From Gemmiger formicilis (lineage in GTDB: Bacteria; Bacillota; Clostridia; Oscillospirales; Ruminococcaceae): 64,000 nt of DNA. Below the pieces are notes generated by a model that saw only the letters and a program-made list of their open reading frames with translations, did not search any database and was not told where the DNA came from. The stretch covers positions 121,576 through 185,575 of the forward strand of contig NZ_JANGCG010000004.1 in the NCBI RefSeq assembly GCF_024462815.1, written 5' to 3'. The position numbers and the translations under genes are program-made. This document shows, in pieces, positions 40,979 to 49,878 of this stretch; the stretch's first letter is position 1; each line of letters opens with the position of its first letter.

Positions 40979-41002
40979 GTTTTCAACTGTGTTTTCAACT
41001 GT
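40979..41002 (+). repeat. Perfect 12-bp tandem duplication before the GH25 RBS
   Basis: GTTTTCAACTGT occurs twice in direct tandem and runs straight into the GAGGAA RBS of the GH25 gene. Confidence 0.9.
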
Positions 41003-41013
41003 GAGGAACAGAA

Positions 41014-43044
41014 ATGTTTAATAAAAAGAACCCCATGCGGTATTTCTCCGGCAGTGCGTTTGCGCGGCTGCCGCTGTATAAGCTGGCAGCGGGCGGCACG
41101 GCTGTGGCGCTGACGGCCAGCATCGGTCTGGGTGCATTTGCGGCGGGCTTCACGCCTTTCAACGCGCCGGAGCCGAGCCCCACGCCGGTTGTGACGGCCA
41201 CCCCCGAGACGGCGGAGAGCGCCACGCCTTCGCCCTCGCCCAGCCCGACGCCGGAGCCGGACAAGCCCCTGACGATGGAAGCCACCGTGGTGCAGCAGGA
41301 CATCGGCGTGACGATTTACGTTGAGAATATCAGTGCGGACGAGCCGGAAAGCACCGCCGCCCCGCAGGCCACGCCCACCGCCACCCCCGCTAAGACGGAT
41401 GACCTCGAGGCCGAAAAGACCCCGCTGCTGGGTGTGGAGGCCACCATCACGCTGGTGGACGCGGACGGCAAGACAACAGACTACCCGCTTGACCCCGAGA
41501 CCGGCACCGCGCTGGCCGAGGACGTCACCCCCGGCGATTACACCGTGACCGTGCAGCCCATCGAGGGCTATATTCTGCCCGAGGCGCAGAACGTGACTGT
41601 CAAGGAAAAGGTCGTCTACAAGGCGGACGTTGCGGCGGTCAAGCAAAAAATTGTGCAGGCCAGTCAGGTCAACGAGAGCGCGGAGGACTCCGGCGTCAGC
41701 AATGCCGGCTCTGCGCCCATCGTCAACGAGGTCACCGACACCGTTACCTACGCCGAGAGCAGCAAGACCGAGGCAGGCAGCAAGACCAGCTACACCGCCA
41801 AGCTCAGCAGCAGCGGCCATCTGTTGCTCGCCGACGGCAGCGAGACCCCCTATCTGCCGGTCTATCAGGACGGCACGCAGGAGCTGATTGGCGCTACCCG
41901 CGACAGCAGCTACGCCGTGAACAACGCCACCGCCGCATGGCTGCCCGGCGCAGCCGATTCTATCACCCTGCTGGGCGCACCCGAGGGCCGTATGGCATGG
42001 GTGCACCGTGCAGACGAGCCCGCAGGCACCGCCGCCGTGCAGGAGGGTGAGCCGACCGAGGCCCCGGTGGAGTCCACCGCGCCCACGGCAGAGCCGAGCG
42101 CTGAGCCCACCCCGGCCGCCGAGCCGACACCCACGCCGGAGCCGAGCGCCGAGCCCACGCCCGAGGTGACCGCCACCCCGGCCCCCACGGCAGAGCCTAC
42201 GCCGACCACGGAACCCACCGCCGCCCCCACGCCCAATGACCCCACCGCGGGCTGGCCCAATGATATTGAGGCCAAGGATCTGGCGGGCTACGGCTTTGAT
42301 GTTTCCAGCAGCAGCACGGTGGAATACCAGTACACCGGCTGGCAGGAAATTGACGGCAATACGTATTATTATGACCCTGCCTCCCATCAGCCCGTCACGG
42401 GCCAGCAGGTGATCCAGGGCGATGTCTACACCTTTGCGGCGGATGGCGCACTGAACCGTACGGCCCGCGGCATTGATGTTTCCAAGTTCCAGGGCAGCAT
42501 CGACTGGAACGCGGTCAAGGCGGACGGCATCACCTTTGCCATCATCCGCTGCGGCTACCGCGGCTATGGCAGCGGCGCGCTGGTCGAGGATTCGACCTAC
42601 CGCGCCAACATCCGGGGCGCCATCAACGCAGGCCTGAAGGTCGGCGTCTACTTCTACAGTCAGGCCATCAACGAGGCCGAGGCCGTGGAGGAGGCCAGCA
42701 TGGTGCTGAGCCTTGTGGGCGGCTACAGCCTGCCGCTGGGCGTCTACTATGACACCGAGAGCGTTGCGGGCGGCCGCGCCAATGCCATCAGCGCCGCCGA
42801 GCGCACGGCCTGCGCGGTTGCCTTCTGCGAGACCATCCGCAACGCGGGCTACCGTGCGGGTGTCTACTCCTACGCAAGCTGGTTCTACAACGCGCTGAAC
42901 TTTGCCAACATCAGCAAGTACAACATCTGGATTGCCCAGTACCGCGATAAGCTCAGCTTCAACTACAAGTACAACATCTGGCAGTACACCAGCTCCGGCA
43001 GCGTCAACGGCATCTCCACGCGTGTGGATATGAATATCGGATAA
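41014..43044 (+). CDS. Secreted GH25 lysozyme with Pro/Thr linkers and wall-binding repeat
   Basis: The 676-residue protein begins with a signal-anchor (about 22-48). It has a first Pro/Thr linker (about 52-90), a region with beta-sandwich features (LLGVEATITLVDADGKTTDYPL to the YTVTV strand, CnaB-like, about 145-210), a second long repetitive Pro-Thr-Ala-Glu linker (about 345-410), one choline-binding-like repeat (GWQEIDGNTYYYDPASHQPV) and the GH25 domain (about 485-676). GH25 motifs: ARGIDVSKFQGSIDW and the catalytic D-x-E of VYYDTESV. It cleaves peptidoglycan glycan strands at the surface. Tandem linker codons give a strongly skewed base composition. Confidence 0.93.
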   Translation: MFNKKNPMRYFSGSAFARLPLYKLAAGGTAVALTASIGLGAFAAGFTPFNAPEPSPTPVVTATPETAESATPSPSPSPTPEPDKPLTMEATVVQQDIGVTIYVENISADEPESTAAPQATPTATPAKTDDLEAEKTPLLGVEATITLVDADGKTTDYPLDPETGTALAEDVTPGDYTVTVQPIEGYILPEAQNVTVKEKVVYKADVAAVKQKIVQASQVNESAEDSGVSNAGSAPIVNEVTDTVTYAESSKTEAGSKTSYTAKLSSSGHLLLADGSETPYLPVYQDGTQELIGATRDSSYAVNNATAAWLPGAADSITLLGAPEGRMAWVHRADEPAGTAAVQEGEPTEAPVESTAPTAEPSAEPTPAAEPTPTPEPSAEPTPEVTATPAPTAEPTPTTEPTAAPTPNDPTAGWPNDIEAKDLAGYGFDVSSSSTVEYQYTGWQEIDGNTYYYDPASHQPVTGQQVIQGDVYTFAADGALNRTARGIDVSKFQGSIDWNAVKADGITFAIIRCGYRGYGSGALVEDSTYRANIRGAINAGLKVGVYFYSQAINEAEAVEEASMVLSLVGGYSLPLGVYYDTESVAGGRANAISAAERTACAVAFCETIRNAGYRAGVYSYASWFYNALNFANISKYNIWIAQYRDKLSFNYKYNIWQYTSSGSVNGISTRVDMNIG

Positions 43045-43050
43045 AATAAA

Positions 43051-43085
43051 ACAGCACCTGCATCAAGCGGGTGCTGTTGTTTGTT
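43051..43085 (+). terminator. Bidirectional terminator between the GH25 gene and proA
   Basis: ACAGCACC (43051-43058) pairs with GGTGCTGT (43070-43077), with T-rich flanks on both sides (TTTTATTTT on the minus strand). Confidence 0.85.
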
Positions 43086-43103
43086 ATAGGGAAAAAGGCG
43101 GCT

Positions 43104-43128
43104 GCGGGCGGGCAATGCCCGCCCCTAC
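43104..43128 (-). repeat. GTAGGGG-type palindromic repeat
   Basis: Inverted copy: GCGGGCGG, core GCAATGC, CCGCCCCTAC. It lies 22 bases after the proA stop. Confidence 0.85.
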
Positions 43129-43149
43129 AAATAAAAGCCCGACCGGCTT

Positions 43150-44445
43150 TTATGCTTTGGGGTAGCAGCTCATTCTGGCGCTGCTGCCGCCGCGGGTCTG
43201 GCCGTTGCCGTGGATGATGTACTTGTAGGTGCACAGCTCGGCAAGGCCCATCGGGCCGCGGGCGTGCAGCTTCTGGGTGCTGATGCCCATCTCGCAGCCG
43301 AGGCCGAACTCTCCGCCGTCGGTAAAGCGGGTGCTGGCGTTCACATAGACCGCCGCGCTGTCCACACAGGCGGTGAACCGCTGCGCCGCAGCCGGGTCCG
43401 CCGTGATGATGGCCTCGCTGTGGTGGGTGGAGTGCTTCGCAATGTGCAGAATCGCGGCGTCCACATCGTCCACCACGGCCACACTCAGCTTGTAGTCGAG
43501 ATACTCGGTGTCGAAATCCTCCGGCGCGGCGGGCACGCCGTCGATGATGGCGGCGGCGCGCTCGTCCAGATGCAGCTCCACCGGGGTCAGCCCGGCGGCA
43601 AGGCGGTCATCCACAAGGCGGGCCTTCAGCATCGGCAGAAATTCCGCGGCCACATCCCGGTGCACCAGCAGCGCTTCCTCCGCGTTGCAGACGCTGGGGC
43701 GGCTGGTCTTGGCATTTTCCACAATATCCACGGCCATGGCCAAATCCGCGGCCTTGTCCACGTAGACGTGGCAGATGCCGGTGCCGGTCTGGATACAGGG
43801 CACGGTCGCATTCTCCACGCAGGCGCGGATTAACCCGGCACCGCCGCGGGGAATCAGCAAATCCACCAGCCCATCGGCGGTCATCAGCTCGTTGGCGCTG
43901 GCGTGGGAGGTATCCTCAATCAGGCTCACGGCGCACTCGGGCAGGCGCACCTTGCGCAGGCCCGCCCGCAGTGCCTCCACAATGGCGTGGCAGCTGGCCC
44001 ACGCATCGCGGCCGCAGCGCAGCACACAGGCACTGCCCGCCTTGATGGCCAGGGCGGCGGCATCGCTGGTGACGTTGGGGCGGCTCTCGTAGATGATGGC
44101 AATGACGCCCATCGGCACGGCGGTCTTTTCAATCACAAGGCCGTTGGGGCGCACAATCCGGCGCAGCACGTCGCCCACCGGGTCGGGCAGGGCGGCAACC
44201 TCGCGGATGCCCTTGGCCATATCGGTCAGGCGGCCGGGGGTCAGGGCCAGACGGTCCAGCATCACATCGCCGATGCGCCCGCGGGCGTTCTCCACGTCCT
44301 GCCGGTTGGCCTCCAGAATCTTGTCCTGCGCCGCAATCAGCGCCACGGCCATGGCCTCCAGCGCGGCATTCTTGGTGTCGGCATCGGCCAGCGCCAGCGG
44401 CATTTTTGCGCCCTGCGCGGCGTGCAGCATTTCCTGTGTGGTCAT
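43150..44445 (-). CDS. proA: Gamma-glutamyl phosphate reductase
   Basis: The 431-residue protein is the NADPH-dependent second enzyme of proline synthesis, reducing gamma-glutamyl phosphate to the semialdehyde. Family blocks: [32 protein letters not shown], the catalytic cysteine in [16 protein letters not shown], and [25 protein letters not shown] 44445 follows AAAGGAGG. Third gene of proC-proB-proA, 31 bases after proB. Confidence 0.97.
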   Translation of the reverse strand: MTTQEMLHAAQGAKMPLALADADTKNAALEAMAVALIAAQDKILEANRQDVENARGRIGDVMLDRLALTPGRLTDMAKGIREVAALPDPVGDVLRRIVRPNGLVIEKTAVPMGVIAIIYESRPNVTSDAAALAIKAGSACVLRCGRDAWASCHAIVEALRAGLRKVRLPECAVSLIEDTSHASANELMTADGLVDLLIPRGGAGLIRACVENATVPCIQTGTGICHVYVDKAADLAMAVDIVENAKTSRPSVCNAEEALLVHRDVAAEFLPMLKARLVDDRLAAGLTPVELHLDERAAAIIDGVPAAPEDFDTEYLDYKLSVAVVDDVDAAILHIAKHSTHHSEAIITADPAAAQRFTACVDSAAVYVNASTRFTDGGEFGLGCEMGISTQKLHARGPMGLAELCTYKYIIHGNGQTRGGSSARMSCYPKA

Positions 44446-44476
44446 TGGAATCAAACCTCCTTTATGCGGCATTGCC

Positions 44477-45247
44477 TTATGCTTTCCGGCCCACAAAGCG
44501 GGTGCCAACGGACTTGCCCTCGACAATGTCGTACAGCACCTCCGCATGGGAGCCGTTCGTGATAATCATATCCACGCCTGCGGCGGTGGCGCGCTTGGCG
44601 GCCGTGACCTTGGTCAGCATACCGCCGGTGCCCAAGGACGAGCCCACGCCGCCGGCCAGCTGCTCAATCTCCGGGGTGATTTCCTCCACCACCGGGATGA
44701 GCGCTGCCTCCGGATGGGTGTGCGGGTCAGCCGTGTACAGGCCGTCAATATCCGACATCAGCACGACCAGATCCGCGTGGATGCAGGTGGCCACCAGTGC
44801 GGCCAGCGTGTCATTGTCACCCAGGGAATACTCCTCGCAGGCGACGGGGTCATTCTCGTTGATGATGGGGATGGCGTGCAGCTCCAACAGGCGCTCCAGC
44901 GTGTTCTGCAGGTTGCGGCGGCGCTGCGGGTGGTCAAAGTCCTCCCAGGTCAGCAGCATCTGGGCCACCGTGTGGTTGTACTGGCCGAACAGCCGGTCAT
45001 AGGTGTACATCAGCTCACACTGGCCCACGGCTGCCGCGGCCTGCTTGGTAATCAGGTCGCGGGGCTTTTCCTCCAGCTGGAGCTTGCCCACGCCAAGCCC
45101 GGTGGCTGCCGAGGACACGATGATAAGCTGGTGCCCGGCGTTCTGGATATCGCTCCACACCTTGACTAGATCCTCGGTGTGGCGGATGTTGAGCAGCCCG
45201 CCGGGATGCGCCAGTGTGCTGGTGCCTACTTTAACGACAATACGCAT
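44477..45247 (-). CDS. proB: Glutamate 5-kinase without PUA domain
   Basis: The 256-residue amino-acid kinase starts proline synthesis by phosphorylating glutamate. Motifs: [44 protein letters not shown] and [16 protein letters not shown]. The family's common C-terminal PUA domain (about 110 residues) is missing; short forms of this kind exist. It starts 3 bases after the proC stop, so the genes are co-translated. Confidence 0.95.
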   Translation of the reverse strand: MRIVVKVGTSTLAHPGGLLNIRHTEDLVKVWSDIQNAGHQLIIVSSAATGLGVGKLQLEEKPRDLITKQAAAAVGQCELMYTYDRLFGQYNHTVAQMLLTWEDFDHPQRRRNLQNTLERLLELHAIPIINENDPVACEEYSLGDNDTLAALVATCIHADLVVLMSDIDGLYTADPHTHPEAALIPVVEEITPEIEQLAGGVGSSLGTGGMLTKVTAAKRATAAGVDMIITNGSHAEVLYDIVEGKSVGTRFVGRKA

Positions 45248-45250
45248 AGT

Positions 45251-46057
45251 TTACTTCTTCCCCAAATCCTTTGTCTTTTCATACGCGGCCAGAACAGCGT
45301 CGGTCACGGCACCGCGGAAGGCGCGCTCCTCCAGCAGGCGCACACCCTGAATGGTGGAGCCGCCGGGGCTGCAGACGGCATCCTTCAGCTCGCCGGGGTG
45401 CTTGCCGCTTTCCAGCACCATGCGGGCGCTGCCCAGCAGCATCTGGGCGGCGTACTCCTGCGCCTTGGCGCGGGGCAGACCGGCCGCCACACCGCCGTCC
45501 GCCAGTGCCTCAATAAACTGGTACGCCCACGCAGGGCCGCAGCCGGACACCGCGCTGGCGGCGTCCATCAGGCTCTCGGGCACTTCGTCCAGCCGCCCGG
45601 CGGGGGCCATGGCGGCCAGCCACTCGGCCATGCGGGCGGGCTCCACATCGTCATAGCAGTACTGAATCATACCGTCGCCCAGCGCCACGGGTGTGTTGGG
45701 CATCATGCGGATGATGGGGTAGCCGCTGCCCGCCATCATCCGGATTTGCTGCATCGAAAGCCCCGCCGCCATCGTGACCAGCACAAAGGGGCGGCTCTCG
45801 GCGCGGGATTCCAGCACAGGGGCCAGCTCGTCCAGCATATCGGCCATCATCTGGGGCTTTACACCCAGAAAGATAAAGTCGCAGATGCTGGCAACCTCCT
45901 CATTGGTACCGCAGGCGCAGCCCAGCTCGGCGGCCAGCGCCTGTGCCTTGGCGGGCGTGCGGTTGGCCAGCAGAACATCCTCCGCCCCGGCACCCTTGCA
46001 GACAGCGCGGGCCACCGCGCCGCCCATATTGCCGCAGCCGATAAAACCGTATTTCAT
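45251..46057 (-). CDS. proC: Pyrroline-5-carboxylate reductase
   Basis: The 268-residue Rossmann enzyme makes proline from pyrroline-5-carboxylate with NAD(P)H. Signatures: GFIGCGNMGGAVARAV, FLGVKPQMM, RMMPNTPVALGDGM and the C-terminal LKDAVCSPGGSTIQGVRLLEE. It is the first gene of the operon, so all three proline enzymes are made from one transcript. GGGGG RBS before ATG 46057. Confidence 0.97.
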   Translation of the reverse strand: MKYGFIGCGNMGGAVARAVCKGAGAEDVLLANRTPAKAQALAAELGCACGTNEEVASICDFIFLGVKPQMMADMLDELAPVLESRAESRPFVLVTMAAGLSMQQIRMMAGSGYPIIRMMPNTPVALGDGMIQYCYDDVEPARMAEWLAAMAPAGRLDEVPESLMDAASAVSGCGPAWAYQFIEALADGGVAAGLPRAKAQEYAAQMLLGSARMVLESGKHPGELKDAVCSPGGSTIQGVRLLEERAFRGAVTDAVLAAYEKTKDLGKK

Positions 46058-46091
46058 TGGTAAACCCCCTATTTACACATTATAATAAGTA

Positions 46092-46120
46092 ATGGTAGTA
46101 CACCCCACGGAATTTGTCAA
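46092..46120 (-). promoter_or_regulatory. Promoter of proCBA
   Basis: On the minus strand TTGACA (46115-46120), 17 bases, TACCAT (46092-46097). Confidence 0.65.
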
Positions 46121-46147
46121 CGCCTAAAAATGCCGTCTGCCGGGAAT

Positions 46148-46174
46148 GCGGGCGGATATGGAATCCGCCCCTAC
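46148..46174 (-). repeat. GTAGGGG-type palindromic repeat
   Basis: Inverted copy GCGGGCGGATATGGAATCCG followed by CCCCTAC, between the divergent proC and reductase promoters. Confidence 0.85.
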
Positions 46175-46198
46175 GGCATAGCGAAATAGCGGCTTTTA

Positions 46199-46207
46199 TG
46201 CTATAAT
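46199..46207 (+). promoter_or_regulatory. Extended -10 promoter of the aldo/keto reductase
   Basis: TGC plus TATAAT (46202-46207), 45 bases before ATG 46252. Confidence 0.65.
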
Positions 46208-46251
46208 AAGCAGAACAGAGCAAACACATTGCAGGGAAGAGAGGCAAAGCT

Positions 46252-47265
46252 ATGCATTACGTTGATTTTGGCAAAACAGGTCTGAAAATTTCCCGGCTGG
46301 GCTTCGGGGGTATCCCCATCCAGCGCATCGACCAGCCCGGCACGCGGGAGCTGCTGATTGCGGCCCATAAGGCGGGGGTCAACTACATCGACACCGCCCG
46401 CGCCTACACGGTCAGCGAGGAATGGATCGGCCAGTCGCTGGAGGAGGCAGGTCTGCGCGATGACTTCATTCTGGCCACCAAGTGCCGCGCCTTGACCAAG
46501 GCCGATATGGAGGCGGAAATCGCCACCAGCCTGAAGAACCTGCGCACCGACCACATTGAGGTGTTCCAGTTCCACAACCCCAGTCTGGAGGGGCTGAAAA
46601 CGATTCTGGCCCCCGGCGGCGCAATGGAAGCCCTGCTGGAGGCCAAGGCCAAGGGCGTGGTCGGGCATATCGGCATCACGGCGCATCTGGCGGCGGTGTT
46701 TGAGGCCGCGCTGGACATCCCGGAAATTGAGACGATTATGTTCCCCTACAACATCGTGGAGCAGCAGGGCAAGGAGCTGATCGACCGCTGCGCCGCGGCG
46801 GGCAAGGCATTTATTGATATGAAGCCGCTGGCGGGCGGCGCGATTGAGGACGGCCATCTGGCGCTGCGGTATGTGCTGTCCAACCCGGCAGTCACGGTGG
46901 CCATCCCCGGTATGGCCACCGTGGAGGAGCTGAACGCCAACGTGGCGGGCTCTGCCGACACCGCCCCGCTGACCCCCGCGGAGGAGGCCGCCTGCCAGGC
47001 GGTGCGCAACGCGCTGGGCACCCAGTTCTGCCGCCGCTGCAATTACTGTGCCCCCTGCACGGTGGGCATTTCCATTCCCAGCGTGTTCCTGTTCCAGGGG
47101 TATCTGAACCGATACGGTCTGCAGCAGTGGGGCCGTGAGCGCTACGCCACCCTGCAGACCAAGGCTGGTGCCTGCATCCAGTGCGGCGCCTGTGAGCCGC
47201 GCTGCCCCTACAATCTGCCCATCCGCCAGATGATGAAAAAGGCAGCGGAGGACTTTGGCGAATAA
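46252..47265 (+). CDS. Aldo/keto reductase with C-terminal 4Fe-4S ferredoxin module
   Basis: The 337-residue protein has an AKR barrel (1-265): FGKTGLKISRLGFGGIP, the catalytic YIDTARAYTVSEEWIG (Asp and Tyr), and lysine in LATKCRA. The C-terminus carries CRRCNYCAPC and CIQCGACEPRCPYNLPI, two cysteine sets for iron-sulfur binding. Such fused AKRs are common in anaerobes and may exchange electrons with ferredoxin; the substrate is not known. A terminator and a dispersed repeat follow. Confidence 0.92.
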   Translation: MHYVDFGKTGLKISRLGFGGIPIQRIDQPGTRELLIAAHKAGVNYIDTARAYTVSEEWIGQSLEEAGLRDDFILATKCRALTKADMEAEIATSLKNLRTDHIEVFQFHNPSLEGLKTILAPGGAMEALLEAKAKGVVGHIGITAHLAAVFEAALDIPEIETIMFPYNIVEQQGKELIDRCAAAGKAFIDMKPLAGGAIEDGHLALRYVLSNPAVTVAIPGMATVEELNANVAGSADTAPLTPAEEAACQAVRNALGTQFCRRCNYCAPCTVGISIPSVFLFQGYLNRYGLQQWGRERYATLQTKAGACIQCGACEPRCPYNLPIRQMMKKAAEDFGE

Positions 47266-47299
47266 ATAAGAAATAATACCTTACAGCCCATCCGATCCA

Positions 47300-47363
47300 T
47301 TTTGTTTTCGCCCCGCGGGGCGAAAACTCCACCAAATTTATTATTTATTATCTATTATTTGCC
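47300..47363 (-). repeat. Interspersed repeat, AT-rich tract plus GTTTTCGCCC palindrome (copy 2)
   Basis: Read on the minus strand: an AAATAATA-type tract, then GGTGGAGTTTTCGCCCC and GGGGCGAAAACAAAA. It is the same element as 12043-12114. Confidence 0.85.
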
Positions 47364-47382
47364 CACTCTCATAATCCCTTTT

Positions 47383-47411
47383 GCCTTTCCTTTTTTGGGA
47401 AAGGCTTTTTT
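47383..47411 (+). terminator. Terminator after the aldo/keto reductase
   Basis: GCCTTTCC (47383-47390) pairs with GGAAAGGC (47398-47405), followed by TTTTTT. Confidence 0.88.
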
Positions 47412-47422
47412 GTGCAAAAATA

Positions 47423-47451
47423 TTGTTTTTTGATTGGCGAACGTGTATAAT
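47423..47451 (+). promoter_or_regulatory. Promoter of the cysteine desulfurase-thiI-cinA-spoIID unit
   Basis: TTGTTT (47423-47428), 17 bases, TATAAT (47446-47451). Confidence 0.7.
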
Positions 47452-47493
47452 TTAACCTGTATAACTTTGTGTAAAATGTGAGGAATGAGTGCT

Positions 47494-48651
47494 ATGCTTT
47501 CCGATTCCCAGCTGCATTATCTGGATAACGCCGCCACGTCCCGGGTGGACCCGGCGGTGGCACAGGCGGTCTCTGCGGCGCTGACAGAGCTCTGGGCCAA
47601 CCCCAGCAGCCTGTATGACCCGGCCGTGGCCGCACAGGATGCCATCGCCACCGCCCGCGCCCGGGTGGCCAAAACGCTGCACTGCCGCAGTGACGAGATC
47701 TACTTTACCGCCTGCGGCAGCGAGGGCAACAATATGGCCGTCACCGGCGCGGCCCGCCCGCGCAGGCACTGGGGCAACAAAATTGTTGTGACCGGCTTTG
47801 AGCATCCCAGCGTGCAGCGGCCCATCCGCGCCTTACAGGAAGAAGGCTTCACCGTGGTTGAAGTGCTGCCCGGCGCGGACGGCTGCATCGACACCCAGAA
47901 ATTCCTTGCGGAAATCGACAAGAACACCGTGCTGGCCGCCTGTATGGCCGTCAACAACGAGACCGGCGCGGTGCAGGACATTGCCGCGCTGGGCAAGGGC
48001 ATCAAGGCGCGCAACAGCCGCACCCACTTCCATGTGGACGCCGTGCAGGCGTGGCTGCGTATGCCGATTGACTTGCAGGCGTGGCGCGAGGTCGACACCC
48101 TGTCCGTCTCCGGCCATAAGGTGCACGCGCCCAAGGGCGTGGGTGCGCTCTTCATCCGGGACAGCCAGCGCCAGACGCTCAAGCCGCCGTATCTGGGCGG
48201 CCATCAGGAGCGCGGCCTGCGCCCCGGCACTGAGAACACCCCCTACATTGTGGGTCTGGGCGTTGCGGCGGCGCAGGGCCAGCAGAAGCTGCGCACCCGC
48301 ACGGCACATATCGCAGCGCTGAACCAGCAGCTGCGCGCGGGCCTGGCGGCGCTGGACGGCGTGACGCTGAACTCCCCCGACAATGCGGTGGGGGAGATCG
48401 TGAACCTCTCCACCAACTGCATCAACAGCCAGACCTTCATCAACTATCTGAACACCCGCAGTATCTATGTCTCGGGCGGCTCCGCCTGCGATAAGGGCGA
48501 GCCCAGCCACACCCTGCTGGCGATGGGCTGCGATGACCTCACGGTCCGCACCGCCCTGCGCGTCAGCTTCTGCGCCGACAACACGGCCGAGGACGTCGAG
48601 GCGCTGCTGGCCGGTCTGCGCGACGGCCTGCGCGAATTACAGCATATTTAA
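47494..48651 (+). CDS. Cysteine desulfurase (IscS/NifS family)
   Basis: The 385-residue PLP enzyme takes sulfur from cysteine as a persulfide. Motifs: YLDNAATSRVDPAV, FTACGSEGNNMA, the PLP lysine in SGHKVHAPKGVG, RPGTENTPYIVGL, and the active cysteine in SGGSACDKGEPSHTL. ATG 47494 was preferred over ATG 47485 because GAGG lies too close to the latter. It lies 33 bases before thiI, so it probably feeds sulfur to ThiI for 4-thiouridine and/or thiazole. Confidence 0.95.
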   Translation: MLSDSQLHYLDNAATSRVDPAVAQAVSAALTELWANPSSLYDPAVAAQDAIATARARVAKTLHCRSDEIYFTACGSEGNNMAVTGAARPRRHWGNKIVVTGFEHPSVQRPIRALQEEGFTVVEVLPGADGCIDTQKFLAEIDKNTVLAACMAVNNETGAVQDIAALGKGIKARNSRTHFHVDAVQAWLRMPIDLQAWREVDTLSVSGHKVHAPKGVGALFIRDSQRQTLKPPYLGGHQERGLRPGTENTPYIVGLGVAAAQGQQKLRTRTAHIAALNQQLRAGLAALDGVTLNSPDNAVGEIVNLSTNCINSQTFINYLNTRSIYVSGGSACDKGEPSHTLLAMGCDDLTVRTALRVSFCADNTAEDVEALLAGLRDGLRELQHI

Positions 48652-48684
48652 TTGATACCGCTTTAATCGGAAAGGAATATCCCA

Positions 48685-49878
48685 ATGAAAGAAATCATCC
48701 TCGCCTATCAGGGCGAAATGACGTTAAAGGGCCTGAACCGCGGCAAGTTTGAGGCGCGGCTGGCCAAGACCATCCGCTGGCGGCTTGAGCCGCTGGGCAA
48801 GTTCAAGGTCTATCAGGCCCAGAGCACCGTTTTCATCGAGCCGAAGGAGGAGGGCCTTGATATGGACGAGGCCTTCCGCCGCGTCTCCCGCGTGTTCGGC
48901 ATCGTCAAGCTCAGCCGTGCGGTCGAGTGCCCCAAGGACTTTGACGCCATCTGCGAGACCGCCGAGGCCTACCTCGGCGAGACGCTGCGCGGCCTGCGCA
49001 CCTTCAAGGTCGAGGCCAAGCGCGCCGACAAGACCTACCCGATGAAGAGCCCCGAAATCTGCCGTGAGCTGGGCGCGTATCTGCTGGACAAGCATCATCA
49101 TCTGCGCGTTGACGTCCACAACCCCCAGCTGGAAATTATGGTGGAAATCCGCGACCACGCCGCCTACGTCCACGGCCCCAAGGTCGAGGCTGCGGGCGGT
49201 CTGCCCGTGGGCACCAGCGGCCGTGCGCTGAACCTGCTGTCCGGCGGCATTGACAGCCCCGTGGCCGCGTGGTGCATGGCCCGCCGCGGTCTGGCGCTGC
49301 ACCACATCCACTTTGCCAGCCCGCCCTACACCAGCCTGCGTGCCAAGCTGAAGGTGCGCGACCTCGCCCGCGAGCTGGTGGAGTACACCGGCAACTGCAC
49401 GCTGTTTGTGGTGCCCTACACCAAGCCGCAGGAGTACATCCGCGACCACGCGCCGGACGTGCTGTTCACCGTGCTGATGCGCCGCAGTATGCTGCGTATT
49501 GCCAATCAGGTTGCCAAAAAGCTGGAGCTGCAGGCCCTGATTACCGGCGAGAGCCTGGCACAGGTTGCCAGCCAGACCATGGCGGCGCTGGCCTGCACCG
49601 ACCAGGCGCAGGATTTGCCGGTGCTGCGCCCCTGCATCGGCATGGACAAGATTGAAATCATCAATATATCGCGCAAAATCGGAACGTTTGATACGTCGAT
49701 CGAGCCGTATGAGGACTGCTGCACGATTTTCACCCCGCCGCACCCCAAGACGAACCCGACGCTGGATGAAATCCTTGCCGCCGAGGCCGCCATGCCCGAG
49801 CTGGCCGCGCTGGAAACCGAGGCCGCCGAGAACGTGGAAAAAATCTTTATCCGTATGGGAGAGGATGATTTGCTGTGA
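48685..49878 (+). CDS. thiI: tRNA 4-thiouridine synthase ThiI
   Basis: The 397-residue protein makes s4U8 in tRNA from ATP and persulfide sulfur. It has a ferredoxin-like N-terminal domain, a THUMP domain (about 60-165), then the PP-loop LLSGGIDSPVAAW (about 183) and FASPPYTSLRAKLKV. Cysteines include CTDQAQDLPVLRPC. The rhodanese domain of enteric ThiI is absent, as in most Firmicutes. AAAGGAA-type RBS. It overlaps cinA by four bases. Confidence 0.96.
   Translation: MKEIILAYQGEMTLKGLNRGKFEARLAKTIRWRLEPLGKFKVYQAQSTVFIEPKEEGLDMDEAFRRVSRVFGIVKLSRAVECPKDFDAICETAEAYLGETLRGLRTFKVEAKRADKTYPMKSPEICRELGAYLLDKHHHLRVDVHNPQLEIMVEIRDHAAYVHGPKVEAAGGLPVGTSGRALNLLSGGIDSPVAAWCMARRGLALHHIHFASPPYTSLRAKLKVRDLARELVEYTGNCTLFVVPYTKPQEYIRDHAPDVLFTVLMRRSMLRIANQVAKKLELQALITGESLAQVASQTMAALACTDQAQDLPVLRPCIGMDKIEIINISRKIGTFDTSIEPYEDCCTIFTPPHPKTNPTLDEILAAEAAMPELAALETEAAENVEKIFIRMGEDDLL

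Noticed and set aside
40972..42387. A 471-codon Gly/Arg-rich minus-strand frame
   Set aside because: Shadow of the Pro-Thr linker codons of the GH25 gene.
44455..44480. A third copy of the MITE 2 end (GCGGCATTGCCTTA) between proB and proA
   Set aside because: It matches only about 13 bases of one end with a mismatch and has no partner end or TA flanks.
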